A stretch of DNA of 64,000 nucleotides from Natrinema soli. GTDB lineage: Archaea; Halobacteriota; Halobacteria; Halobacteriales; Natrialbaceae. The notes under the pieces were generated by a model. The model ran no database searches, was not told where the DNA came from, and worked only from the letters and a program-made list of their open reading frames with translations. Shown here piece after piece: positions 1 to 8,376 of this stretch. The stretch lies in the NCBI RefSeq assembly GCF_028618695.1, contig NZ_JAQIVI010000149.1, positions 1-64,000 of the forward strand. The letters are read 5' to 3'. The position numbers were made by a program, and so were the translations under genes. Numbering within the stretch: the first letter of the stretch is position 1; each line of letters opens with the position of its first letter.

Positions 1-711
1 TTCGTGACGCTCCGCGAGCCACGAGGGAGGGTCGAAGGCGACGGTCCGGGTGCAACTCGCGTGAAGGCCGGCCCGCTGGGCGGTCACGGAGACGAGGGCG
101 TAATCGCCGAGTTCGGCCCCGGTCGGCGTGTAGTGGCGGTACCGCTGTGCTCGTTCCGAGCCGCCGACGAGGACGACCGGCGCTTCGATGTCTCGAGCCG
201 AGAGAGCGATTCGCAGCGCAGATGCGACCTCGTGTTCCGTGTCGCCGGACTGCAGTTCGCGACAGACCGACTCGACGGCGGACGCCGTCTGGCCGCCGAG
301 GTCGCGATAGCGGTCGCGATCGCGCTCGGTCAGCGGTTGACGCAGCGACGTCGGATCGACGCGCTCGAACCCTGGCAGTTCGATGTCGATCGCGGCCCGC
401 TCGTCGCTCCCGACGCGTTCGGTGATCGCTTCGGTCAGCGACGACGCGTACCAGGGGAACTGCTCGATCGAGGCCTCGCTCATCTCGAGATCCGCCAGTT
501 CCTCGGCCGCGATGCGGTCGGCTTCGATGTTGTTGGTCACGATCACGAGTTCGTCACCGTCGTAGCCGACGGCCGCGACGCCGGTATCGCCCTCTCGATC
601 GATGACGCTGTTCCCGCCGGTGAGCCACGCAAACGAGTTCGGCCGGGCGAACCAGATCGAATCGAGCCCGTCGGACTCGAGGTAGTCCTCGAGTCGCTCG
701 CGTTTGTCCAT
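1..711 (-). CDS. M24 family metallopeptidase (Xaa-Pro dipeptidase-like), 3' end outside window
   Basis: Reading leftward from the ATG at 711, the protein starts MDKRERLEDYLESDGLDSIW and continues with ...FARPNSFAWLTGG, the creatinase-type N-terminal domain that precedes the pita-bread catalytic domain of M24 peptidases. About 237 residues are visible. They reach the start of the catalytic fold (TASAVESVCRELQ, then GDYALVSVTAQRAGLHAS), and the C-terminal metal ligands lie beyond the left edge. In this family the enzyme cleaves Xaa-Pro dipeptides or related substrates with two metal ions; the actual substrate cannot be told here. The opposite strand is also open over this stretch, but its composition is that of a shadow frame. 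Confidence 0.8.
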   Translation of the reverse strand, partial: MDKRERLEDYLESDGLDSIWFARPNSFAWLTGGNSVIDREGDTGVAAVGYDGDELVIVTNNIEADRIAAEELADLEMSEASIEQFPWYASSLTEAITERVGSDERAAIDIELPGFERVDPTSLRQPLTERDRDRYRDLGGQTASAVESVCRELQSGDTEHEVASALRIALSARDIEAPVVLVGGSERAQRYRHYTPTGAELGDYALVSVTAQRAGLHASCTRTVAFDPPSWLAERHE

Positions 712-980
712 GTCGGGTGCTGGCGAGGACGGTTCTTGAATGCGGCGAACACCGAGCCGTCGATCGGCGTGAGTGGTCGAAACGGGAGTGGCCAGTGAGA
801 CGGACTACTGTCCGTCAGTTCCGGCGCACCCGGGACCCGCCAGACGGGTGCGCCGGTACAGCGGTACAGCGGACCGTCTGAAATCCGGTGCAAACCCGCA
901 CGCCGAACACCCGATTTCCGTCGAATCGGACGACTCGGTCAACCTAAGTACGGCCCGTCCTAAGCCTCGACAGAACGCCC

Positions 981-1856
981 GTGTCGTACGACAATCACGC
1001 GCCCTCGAGATTTCGGTCGTTGATCGATCGGTTCGGCTATCCGCACCTGCTGACCGCAACGCTCGCGCTGGTCGCGGCGACGATTCTGCTGGGCGTCGCG
1101 GCGAAGGCGACCGGTTCGGGGCTGGCCTGCGAGGCCAACTGGCCCCGGTGTGACGCCGGACCGTACAATCTGCTGCCGGGGAGTATGCCGAGTTTCTACG
1201 AGTGGTTCCACCGCTTCGTCTCGATGTTCGCCGGGTTCGCCATCGTCGGCTCCGCGCTCGCAGCGTGGCGGCTCCCCGACGTCGACCGGCGGGTCGCCGG
1301 ACTGGTCGTGGCCGGAATGGTCCTGACGCCGGTCCAGGTCGCGCTCGGCCGGCAGACGGTCAAGCAGTACACGATGGACATCCTCTCGCTGCACTTTTGG
1401 ACGGCGGTCACTATCTTCACGCTGTTCCTGATCGCCACCGTCCTCGTGTGGACACCGCGGCTGACGGGCACTCACGTTACCGCCGCACTCGCGCTCGGGA
1501 TCGTCGCGATCCCGGCGCACCTCGTCCTCAGTCCCGTTATTGACGCCGGGATCGCGACGTACTCGCCGACGATGCAACTGACGATGTACGCCGTCAGTCT
1601 CACGCTGCTCGGCGCGGCCATCGTCGCCGCGATGGTCGGTCGCCGGCGCTTTACCGGACGGGCCGTGACTCCACTGCTCGCGGCACCCCCGCTCGCGGTC
1701 GTCGTTCTCTTCTTCGGTCGACAGGCGGCGAACCCCACCCTCGAGGTTCCGTACCTCGCCGCTACCGTCGCGCTCGTCGCCACGTTCGTCGCCGGAGTCG
1801 TGCTCACCCGGCGGGGGTCCGCCTCGAGTGACGCGTCCGACGCACTCTCACCGTAG
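981..1856 (+). CDS. ctaA: Heme A synthase, COX15/CtaA family
   Basis: A 291-residue polytopic membrane protein. It would oxidise the C8 methyl of heme O to a formyl group to make heme A for terminal oxidases. The family signature after the first membrane segment is present: AKATGSGLACEANWPRC, with the extracytoplasmic Cys pair. Heme-ligand histidines lie in EWFHRFVSMFAG and LSLHFWTAVTIF. I count about eight hydrophobic segments, the family norm. The start is a GTG at 981 (VSYDNHAPSRF); no ATG lies nearby in frame. It converges with the hydrolase gene ending at 1884. No other oxidase-assembly gene is in view. Confidence 0.92.
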   Translation: MSYDNHAPSRFRSLIDRFGYPHLLTATLALVAATILLGVAAKATGSGLACEANWPRCDAGPYNLLPGSMPSFYEWFHRFVSMFAGFAIVGSALAAWRLPDVDRRVAGLVVAGMVLTPVQVALGRQTVKQYTMDILSLHFWTAVTIFTLFLIATVLVWTPRLTGTHVTAALALGIVAIPAHLVLSPVIDAGIATYSPTMQLTMYAVSLTLLGAAIVAAMVGRRRFTGRAVTPLLAAPPLAVVVLFFGRQAANPTLEVPYLAATVALVATFVAGVVLTRRGSASSDASDALSP

Positions 1857-1883
1857 CAGCTGAGTCGCGTCGCGAGGGACGAA

Positions 1884-2375
1884 TCAGCCGAAGACGATGA
1901 CGATCCCTATTCCTGCGAGAACGGCGACGACGCCAACCCCGAGCAGTCCGTAGTTGGCGATCGGATTCGCGGCCGTCGTCACCGAGAGCGAGTATCGACG
2001 GCGCGAGACGGGCCAGAGCGGACGGATTCCCATCGGCGTCAGCGCGTCCGCGAGGAGGTGCGAGCCGATCGAGACGAAACCGACGAGAAACGCGAAGCTC
2101 ACCACGCCGGCGTCGACGAACGCGGAGGAGGCGTCGACGAGGACGGCGGTCAGCGCCGCGAGCCCGGCCCCGACGAGTAGCGCGAATAGAATCGTGTGGG
2201 TCGGGCCGCGGTGGTCGATTAGCGGCAGCCGGTGGTCGTAGTCCGGTACCGTCGACAGGGCGACGCAGACGAGACCGCCGACGATGGCGATCTCGCCGTA
2301 TCCACCTAGGGCGACGATGGTGCCGAGCGGCGCGTACGCCGCGAGCGCACCACCGTAGTGCCCCACCTGATACAT
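1884..2375 (-). CDS. Membrane-bound metal-dependent hydrolase (YdjM/DUF457-like)
   Basis: A 163-residue integral membrane protein starting MYQVGHYGGALAAYAPLG. The family motif VPDYDHRLPLIDHRGPTHT occurs near residue 50, and HLLADALTPMGIRPLWP follows near residue 120; these His/Asp residues form the presumed metal site. About four hydrophobic helices are visible. Longer upstream starts exist, but they would overlap the divergent UDG-family gene and read through the promoter. The chosen ATG has a TATA-like box at 2401-2407, the right distance for a leaderless haloarchaeal transcript. The substrate is unknown for the family. Confidence 0.85.
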   Translation of the reverse strand: MYQVGHYGGALAAYAPLGTIVALGGYGEIAIVGGLVCVALSTVPDYDHRLPLIDHRGPTHTILFALLVGAGLAALTAVLVDASSAFVDAGVVSFAFLVGFVSIGSHLLADALTPMGIRPLWPVSRRRYSLSVTTAANPIANYGLLGVGVVAVLAGIGIVIVFG

Positions 2376-2400
2376 GTACGACACGAGACACGCGAACGGA

Positions 2401-2407
2401 GTATAAA
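2401..2407 (-). promoter_or_regulatory. TATA box of the 1884-2375 gene
   Basis: TTTATAC on the minus strand, 26-32 nt upstream of the ATG at 2375. This spacing is typical of leaderless haloarchaeal mRNAs. Confidence 0.5.
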
Positions 2408-2523
2408 CCCACCGCCATCCGACCGACCGACGCGACGAGATCGACAGGGACGAGGTCACGTCGGTTCCGGATCTGCCGGCCGCGATCGCTGGGGTTTTGA
2501 TCGCTGACGGCATTCTCCCGGTC

Positions 2524-3156
2524 GTGCGAAACGTGACCGACAGGACGAGCAACCCGTTCGGACTCCGACCACCGTTCGACCGTTCCGACCCCGGTGACCG
2601 AACGGCCGTCTTCGGCTACGGAGACGCTAACGCCGATTTCCACGTGATCGGCAACTACCCCGGCATCCACGGCGGCGAATCCACCGGCGTCCCGTTCACC
2701 GAGACCGAGAGCGGACTCGCGCTCCAGGACGTGCTTCGAGAGACGGGCTTCGCGAGCGGCCCGCGGGACGAACCCGTCCTCGAGAACTGCTTTCTGAGCT
2801 ACGTCCACATGTGCAGCCTCCCGGACGGGGAGGCACCGACCGCCGAGGCGTACGCCGACCTCGAGCGTTTCTTCGACGCCGAACTCCGCGCGATCAACGC
2901 CCACATCCTCCTGCCGGTGGGCGCCCGTGCGACCGATCGCGTCCTCCGAGAGTACACGACGCAGCGACGGCGATTCGACCTCGAGATGGCGTCGCTTCAC
3001 GCCACTGAGATCCGCGGTCGCGGCTTCATGGTCGTCCCGATCAAGGAACCCGCGGAGTGGGTCGACGGCGATTTCGAGGCGATCGTCTCGCGACTCGAGG
3101 CGCTGCTGGCCAGCGATTATCGGCAGACGAAAGGGGTCGCGACGACGGTCGGCTGA
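2524..3156 (+). CDS. Uracil-DNA glycosylase family protein
   Basis: About 210 residues. The protein belongs to the haloarchaeal branch of the UDG superfamily, base-excision-repair enzymes that remove deaminated or damaged bases. Seen in the sequence: DFHVIGNYPGIHGGES (nucleotide-binding and water-activating loop region), NCFLSYVHMCSLPDG, ILLPVGARATDRVL, and a C-terminal MVVPIKEPAEWVDGDFE segment. I prefer the GTG at 2524 (VRNVTDRTSNPFGLRPPF) over the ATG at 2497, because conserved haloarchaeal relatives begin near this NVTDR motif and the longer start intrudes on the divergent promoter. Catalytic activity is inferred from family only. Confidence 0.8.
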   Translation: MRNVTDRTSNPFGLRPPFDRSDPGDRTAVFGYGDANADFHVIGNYPGIHGGESTGVPFTETESGLALQDVLRETGFASGPRDEPVLENCFLSYVHMCSLPDGEAPTAEAYADLERFFDAELRAINAHILLPVGARATDRVLREYTTQRRRFDLEMASLHATEIRGRGFMVVPIKEPAEWVDGDFEAIVSRLEALLASDYRQTKGVATTVG

Positions 3157-3206
3157 GCGGTGGCATCATCGCTCAGTCGCTCGGACGATCGGGAACGCTG
3201 TGCTCG

Positions 3207-3532
3207 CTACGAGTCCGTTTTCGGTGCGAAGACGAGCAGCGCCGTACTGTCATCGACCGCGTGCGGGGAAATCTCCTGATCGCCATCGAATCGGACGATA
3301 TCCCCGACTCGAGAGTGGAGACGTCGTCGCCGAGCGTGAGGGCGACTGCTCCCTCGAGGAGGTGCAGGACCACGTTCGACTCCGGATGGTGGTGTGCAGG
3401 CACGCGCTCGACCGCCTCGAGGCGTAATCGCACCGTTCGCGGGGCCCGTTCGTCGACCACCTCGGCGTGGGTCGTCGCCTCGAGTTCGTCTCTCGACCCG
3501 AGTTCCGGCATGGATGTCCTGAGCGCCGGCAT
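3207..3532 (-). pseudogene. Cupin-domain protein with a frameshift
   Basis: The N-terminal half (MPELGSRDELEATTHAEVV... VPAHHHPESNVVLHLLEG, start 3511 or 3532) is a cupin with the AHHHPE metal motif. The frame is lost at a run of four C on the + strand (3302-3305). The expected C-terminal half, GDIVRFDGDQEISPHAVDD then STALLVFAPKTDS, continues in the next frame and stops at 3207. One extra base in that run restores a complete cupin of about 100 residues. This is either a real pseudogene or a homopolymer sequencing error. Apart from a small direct repeat (gcatggatgt, twice near 3508-3540) at the start, nothing else is odd. Confidence 0.75.
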
Positions 3533-3774
3533 GGATGTACCGTGACGGCTCTCGTCCGTGACCCTGCGGACGAACCCGTTCGGATCGACGGAGTCGGTCG
3601 GAGCGAGTCACGAGAGCGGCCGCCGGTAGACTGGTTCGACGGCGTTGTTTTGCTCGGAAACCAGGGCCGCGGCTGATCGTTTAAATACTACCGGAGAACA
3701 TGTTCTCGAGTCTTCCCGATCCGTAAGAACCGGCTCGACCCGTTATACACCGGTACTTCGTACATTTCGTTGTT

Positions 3775-4929
3775 ATGAGTGATCGAATTGGTGCACCCGG
3801 ACTGGGGATATCGAGACGCGAATTCGTTGCCGCGACCGGCGGTGTTGCGGCACTGACCGGCTTGGCCGGCTGTACGAGCCAGGAGGCCACACAGGACTCG
3901 AGTCCGCCGGATTCGTCCGAGAAAACCTCGGACGAGTCCGGCTCAGAGCTGCCGTGGACGAGTTCCCCGGCGGTCGTCCAGGTCGACGAACGGGACGGCA
4001 GCGTTACGCTGCAATCGGTGACATCGCGTCACGCCGTTCACCCGATGGATTCGATGGGCGGCCCGGTGGAACTACCGAAGGTCCGGGCGTTCAAAGCCGA
4101 CGACGGAACGCCGAGCGTGCCGGGGCCGATCCTCCGGACGACCGAGGGAAACGATATCGAAGTAACGCTGGACAATACGGACGCCAAGATGCCGCACACG
4201 CTTCACTTCCACGGGTCGCGGAAGACCTGGAAGAACGACGGCGTCCCGACCACGACGGGTATTACGGTTACCGGCGGCGAGAAACACACCTACACGATTC
4301 CCGCGAACGTTCCGGGGACGCACCTCTATCACTGCCACTATCAGACCCATCGCCACATCGATATGGGGATGTACGGCATCTTCCGCGTCGATCCGAAGGG
4401 GTACGAGCCCGCGGACAAGGAGTACTTCTTCACACTGAAAGACTGGGACTCTCGCGTGAACCGGCAGCTGGCCGGCGAAGACGTCGAGTACAGCCCACGC
4501 GATCGCAATCCGGACGTGTTCACGATCAACGGGAAGAGCCTCCCGCGGACGCTCCACCCCGAAGACGGCTCGCCGATCATCGTCGACCGTGGCGACACCG
4601 TCCGCCTTCACATGGTCAACGCTGGCTACATGTCCCACCCGATGCACACGCACAACCACCGGTTCCGCCTCGTCGAGAGAGACGGCGGCCAGATTCCTGA
4701 CGTGGCCCAGTACGAACAGGACGTCACCACTATCGCCCCCGCGGAGCGCCACACCGTCGAGTTCGAGGCCGACGCCGACCCCGGCATCTACCTCGTGCAC
4801 TGCCACAAGGTCAACCACGCGATGAACGGGGAGTTCTACCCCGGCGGGATGGTCAACGGCATCGTCTACCGCGACGCGATGGATACCGACGTCTTCGCTG
4901 ACCTCATGGAGTACGCCGGATACGAGTGA
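3775..4929 (+). CDS. Tat-exported multicopper oxidase lipoprotein
   Basis: 384 residues. The N-terminus has a twin-arginine motif (SRREF, residues 13-17) and a lipobox ending in Cys33, so the mature protein is probably lipid-anchored outside the membrane. Four copper-binding clusters are visible: HTLHFHG (141-147), HLYHCHYQTHRH (183-194), HPMHTHNH (288-295) and VHCHKVNHAMN (341-351). Together they can supply type 1 and trinuclear sites of a laccase-type oxidase. The length and only two recognisable cupredoxin blocks make it a small member, near the boundary with NirK-like nitrite reductases. The substrate is unknown. It is preceded by an AT-rich promoter region (3680-3774). Confidence 0.88.
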   Translation: MSDRIGAPGLGISRREFVAATGGVAALTGLAGCTSQEATQDSSPPDSSEKTSDESGSELPWTSSPAVVQVDERDGSVTLQSVTSRHAVHPMDSMGGPVELPKVRAFKADDGTPSVPGPILRTTEGNDIEVTLDNTDAKMPHTLHFHGSRKTWKNDGVPTTTGITVTGGEKHTYTIPANVPGTHLYHCHYQTHRHIDMGMYGIFRVDPKGYEPADKEYFFTLKDWDSRVNRQLAGEDVEYSPRDRNPDVFTINGKSLPRTLHPEDGSPIIVDRGDTVRLHMVNAGYMSHPMHTHNHRFRLVERDGGQIPDVAQYEQDVTTIAPAERHTVEFEADADPGIYLVHCHKVNHAMNGEFYPGGMVNGIVYRDAMDTDVFADLMEYAGYE

Positions 4930-4971
4930 TAAGCGGATAGAGAACGGACGCGAACGACGTTTCGACTGATT

Positions 4972-5235
4972 CTACGTTCTGCCTTCCGTCTCCGTCGGCG
5001 TCTCCGATTCGACGGGTAGCGGGTTCGTACCGGCGATTTGGTGACGGCCCGACGCGGTGATCGCGTACCGCTGGCAGCCGATCGACCGAACCGATCCGTC
5101 CTCGTGGAGGCGATCGCAGGCGTGTTCGACCGCGACCGGATGCTCGTCTATCGTCGCGGCGAGGTCGACGACGTAGCTCGGCGTTCCGTCAGCGAGCGCG
5201 TCGAGAATCTCTTGTTCGAGTCGGTGCCCGAACAT
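4972..5235 (-). CDS. Small winged-helix protein coupled to TFB
   Basis: 87 residues, MFGHRLEQEILDALADGTPS, with VDLAATIDEHPVAVEHACDRL as the recognition-helix region and DGSVRSIGCQRYAITASGR as the wing. Its ATG directly follows the TFB stop codon (5236), so the two are almost certainly one transcript with coupled translation. It resembles haloarchaeal MarR/ArsR-like wHTH proteins. A role in adjusting the adjacent TFB is a guess from position only. Confidence 0.75.
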   Translation of the reverse strand: MFGHRLEQEILDALADGTPSYVVDLAATIDEHPVAVEHACDRLHEDGSVRSIGCQRYAITASGRHQIAGTNPLPVESETPTETEGRT

Positions 5236-6207
5236 CTATCGATCACGGACCTCCCCGTATGCGTCCAGTAGTTCCCGATAGCGGTTTCGGACCGTGACCT
5301 TGCTTACGCCGGTTTCGGCGCCGACGGTCTCCTGGGTGATCCGTTCGTTCGTCAGCCGCGCCGCACCGTAGATCGCCGCGGCCGCCAGCCCGGCCGGACT
5401 TCGACCGCTGTGGAGGTCCCGCTCCTTGGCCGCTTCGAGGATCTCGCGGGCGAGCCGTTCGGCGTCGTCGCTGATCTCGAGTTCGGAAGCGTACTGCGGA
5501 AGGTAGTGGATCGGATCGGCGGGTTCGATCTGCAGATCGAGTTCGTCCGAGAGATAGCGATACGCTCGCTGGACGGGGAGCTTTTCGACGCGACTCACCG
5601 AGGCGAACGCGACCAGCGTCCGCGGCGTGCCGTGTTGCCGAGCGGCGGCGTACAGACACGCGGTCGACATCGCCTCGATCGACCGTCCCGGAAGCAGTCC
5701 GTCCTCGACGGCGCGGCGATACAGGACGCCGGCCGTTTCGCGACAGGGCTTCGGTAAGCCGAGCGCCGATGCCATGCGCTCGATCTCGCCGAAAGCGTGT
5801 TTGAGGTTCCGTTCCGCGGCGTTTTTCGAGGTGAAGCGTTCGTTCCACGTCCGCAGCCGCCGGAGCTGTTCGCGCTTTCGCCCCGAGAGCTGGTTGCCGT
5901 AGGCGTCCCGATTCTCCCAGCCGATGGTCGTACTCAGGCCCTTGTCGTGTCGAAGCGGCGTCACCGGCGCGCCGACCCGTCGCCGGTCATCCTCGTCGTC
6001 GAACGCCCGCCACTCGGGGCCGTAATCGATCTCGTCCGTATCGATAACCAGGCCGCACTCCGCGCACGCCCGTTCGCCGCGTTCCTCGTCGTGGTGGATC
6101 GAGCCTGCGCATTCCGGACACTCGGATCCCCGCCGCTCAGGAGCGGTCTCGCGCTCTCCGTTCCGGGTCGATCCTCCGTCAGCCGTATCGACGATCGTCT
6201 GACTCAT
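5236..6207 (-). CDS. tfb: Transcription initiation factor TFB
   Basis: 323 residues from MSQTIVDTADGGS. The N-terminal zinc ribbon is CPECAGSIHHDEERGERACAEC. A B-reader-like block follows (GPEWRAFDDEDDRRRVGAP, then PLRHDKGLSTTIGWENRDAYG). Two cyclin folds (ERNLKHAFGEIERMASALGL... and LAREILEAAKERDLHSGRSP...) complete the architecture, and the C-terminal helix-turn-helix ITQETVGAETGVSKVTVRNR would contact the BRE. It recruits RNA polymerase to TBP-bound promoters. Haloarchaea carry several TFB paralogues; which one this is cannot be decided. Longer starts up to 6336 exist but precede the zinc ribbon with low-quality sequence. Confidence 0.95.
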   Translation of the reverse strand: MSQTIVDTADGGSTRNGERETAPERRGSECPECAGSIHHDEERGERACAECGLVIDTDEIDYGPEWRAFDDEDDRRRVGAPVTPLRHDKGLSTTIGWENRDAYGNQLSGRKREQLRRLRTWNERFTSKNAAERNLKHAFGEIERMASALGLPKPCRETAGVLYRRAVEDGLLPGRSIEAMSTACLYAAARQHGTPRTLVAFASVSRVEKLPVQRAYRYLSDELDLQIEPADPIHYLPQYASELEISDDAERLAREILEAAKERDLHSGRSPAGLAAAAIYGAARLTNERITQETVGAETGVSKVTVRNRYRELLDAYGEVRDR

Positions 6208-6575
6208 TGGTCTGTGTCCGCCGGAGTGCATTCCGGCCGTGTGATTGCCTCTCTTGGATTGCGGTGGAGCAACAGTATCAACGACCGGCGGATTCCCAGG
6301 CCGTGGGAACGGTCGGAGACGCTCTTCTCTCTCCAAGTCGTGTCCGTTGGATTCGAGGGCGCCGTTCAGGGCAGGGGCTGAAGAGTGAGGCGGTCGTATT
6401 CCGGGCGGTTTCGCCTGAACTCAGCCGTCTCACCGGTGCTACCGCTCGCATTTAGTCGGCTTTGTGGAGCGAAAGGCGACGCCGCATGAGCTGATGCGAC
6501 GGAGTATCCGGCACCAGTTGGCAGGAGTATCTCTTTCGGATACTCGAGCGTGCGACTGTTACTGATATCGACCCA

Positions 6576-6869
6576 TCACTCCGATTCGGAGAGCAACTCG
6601 CCGACGTACTGATCTTCCCACTCTCGGCGAGCCTCGAGTTCGCGCCGACCGCGAGCCGTGATCGTGTAGTAATTCGTTCGCTGGTCGAGTTCGCCCTTCT
6701 CGACGAGCCCTTTGTCGACGACCTCGTCGAGGTTCGGATAGAGCCGCCCGTGATGGATCTCCTTCTCGTAGTAGTCCTCGAGTTCGTCTTTGATCGCGAG
6801 GCCGTGCGGGTCGTCTTGCCCAGCAATCGTATACAGCAGGTCGCGCTGGAAGCCGGTAAGATCGTACAT
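6576..6869 (-). CDS. PadR-family transcriptional regulator
   Basis: 97 residues, MYDLTGFQRDLLYTIAGQDD, with the PadR winged helix GLAIKDELEDYYEKEIHHG then RLYPNLDEVVDKGLVEKG and a short C-terminal dimerisation tail. The ATG at 6869 has a CCTTATC-type TATA element about 25 nt upstream. A longer open frame to 7091 has no family similarity. A paralogue lies at 59973-60332 in the accessory element. The regulated genes are unknown. Confidence 0.9.
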   Translation of the reverse strand: MYDLTGFQRDLLYTIAGQDDPHGLAIKDELEDYYEKEIHHGRLYPNLDEVVDKGLVEKGELDQRTNYYTITARGRRELEARREWEDQYVGELLSESE

Positions 6870-7429
6870 ATCGGAATTTCCGTGTGTCGTCAGATAAGGT
6901 TTCCGAGAACAAACGAGTGGAGATAGCGTCGGGAACACGTGCCTGGTCACTATCCGCATCGTGGAACGGGGGGCGATGAACGTGACGCTTCTCAGCACGG
7001 GCAGAATAATCGCGAGCACCGATGCGGAACGCGGCGCGAGACCGACGTGAACGGGCGACAACTGCTCGAGGAGTTCGCATGAGAGTCGCACTAGTTTACT
7101 TTCACTCCGGTTGGCTCACGTATATACGGGCCCCGACTCAATAGAGGGCCTGAAGAGCGCGAACGCGGGGAAAGGGTTCGCGCACTCACGGATCACCTGC
7201 CACCAAACACGCTTCCGATTTCCCAGAACACTCGTTCGAACGGCAGCAGCGAGAATAACAGACCTATGAGTCACAAACGGCCCGTACTCGGTTCGTGCCC
7301 CGTTGGGGCGAAGACAGGTCTCGGCGGCAGCCGCTGGTTGCGGGCGAACCCAGTGGCGGTCTCGAAACTTGGGCTGACTGTCCACTCTGCAGCGGTATCC
7401 TCACACTCGAATACCGGAACAAAACTGCT

Positions 7430-7570
7430 ATGATCAAACTAAAACGTATTTTCAATCGAGACCGGGATCGAACCCTGTTCGAATGTCGGCGTTGCGGGAC
7501 AAATGTGAATGCGGATACCGAGGCGTGCCCCGAATGCGGTTCGGACGATATTATCCGGTACGAACTATAG
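7430..7570 (+). CDS. Zinc-ribbon microprotein
   Basis: 46 residues: MIKLKRIFNRDRDRTLFECR then RCGTNVNADTEACPECGSDD. Two CxxC knuckles form a zinc ribbon, and the protein ends in IIRYEL. Haloarchaea encode many such one- or two-CPxCG microproteins. Two close paralogues sit inside mobile cassettes further right (13607-13765 and 16166-16324). The longer frame upstream is not conserved-looking, so the ATG at 7430 was chosen. Confidence 0.75.
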   Translation: MIKLKRIFNRDRDRTLFECRRCGTNVNADTEACPECGSDDIIRYEL

Positions 7571-7879
7571 CCGATCGAATGGCGCTGCCCCGGTACGTCG
7601 CCCGACTCGCGCACGGCGTCGTGGCACGATCTACTCACTCGGTGAGAGCCGTCGAGTGAACCCGATTTTCCGCGAGCGTTCGACGGTCGAATTCTCCTGT
7701 CGAAGGCGGTCGCAATTCTCGGTGTCCGTGCCTGAACCCGCTCGCCACAACGATTCTAGCGGCGGCAGCAGTTAGATGTCGTGGAACGCGAAGCGATACA
7801 GCGCGAAATAGCGACTGCGTGTCCGGCTCCGATTCGAGAGGAACAACGTTTACTCGTTCCGAGACGACACCACAGACAG
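7571..7879 (+). other. Intergenic stretch without a supported gene
   Basis: About 310 bases between the zinc-ribbon microprotein and the next gene. Several short open frames occur but none has haloarchaeal amino-acid composition or a start signal. The end (gaacaacgtttactcg, about 7841-7856) has a TTTACT TATA-like element some 27 nt before the ATG at 7880. Confidence 0.4.
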
Positions 7880-8299
7880 ATGGATCGAGACGGGGATCGA
7901 ACCGAACGCGGCGAGTCCGGTGTCGACGCCGACCTCGAGGCGGACGATCACCGCGTCGAACTCGGACTGGCGTTGCTCGCCCGGCTCGAACACGAATCGC
8001 TTCCGCTGGCCGCAGTGATCGACCGCCTCGAGACGGTCACGAGCGATCCGACGGTAACCCGAACGATCCTCGATCGAGCCGAACTCCGCGGCCTCATCGA
8101 ACGCGAGGACGGGATCGTCCGCCCGAAGAGTCGTCAGTACGTGCGCTTCGAACGGGACGTCGTCACGAGAGAGGGCGAGTTCACCTGCCGACGCTGTGGC
8201 TCGGGTCTGTCGACCGGCCACTTCATCGATCTCGAGGCGGGCGAACTCGGCCCTTTCGGCTCTTCGTGTATCCGAAAAGTGACCGGACGGGACGACTGA
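7880..8299 (+). CDS. Conserved haloarchaeal zinc-finger protein (DUF5830-like)
   Basis: 139 residues from MDRDGDRTERGESGVDADLE. The middle (LALLARLEHESLPLAAVIDR... TRTILDRAELRGLIER) looks like a winged helix. The C-terminus carries TCRRCGSGLSTGHFIDLEAG and ends GPFGSSCIRKVTGRDD, a zinc-binding Cys cluster. It matches my memory of the small haloarchaeal DUF5830 family, whose function is unknown. The ATG at 7880 was preferred over 7781 because conservation starts at the HRVELGLALL block. Confidence 0.7.
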   Translation: MDRDGDRTERGESGVDADLEADDHRVELGLALLARLEHESLPLAAVIDRLETVTSDPTVTRTILDRAELRGLIEREDGIVRPKSRQYVRFERDVVTREGEFTCRRCGSGLSTGHFIDLEAGELGPFGSSCIRKVTGRDD

Positions 8300-8376
8300 T
8301 CAGGCATTATCGGTGACTGAGAGCGGATCACCTCACAGCTCCCGGTTCCCGCGTTCAGTGGCGCACGGACGCGACG

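Noticed and set aside
4..798. Long rightward open frame of 264 codons at the left edge
   Set aside because: It is the antisense shadow of the M24 peptidase gene; composition is Arg-rich and matches no family.
1804..3000. Leftward 398-codon open frame across two genes
   Set aside because: Overlaps the UDG-family and hydrolase genes entirely; typical long shadow frame of GC-rich DNA.
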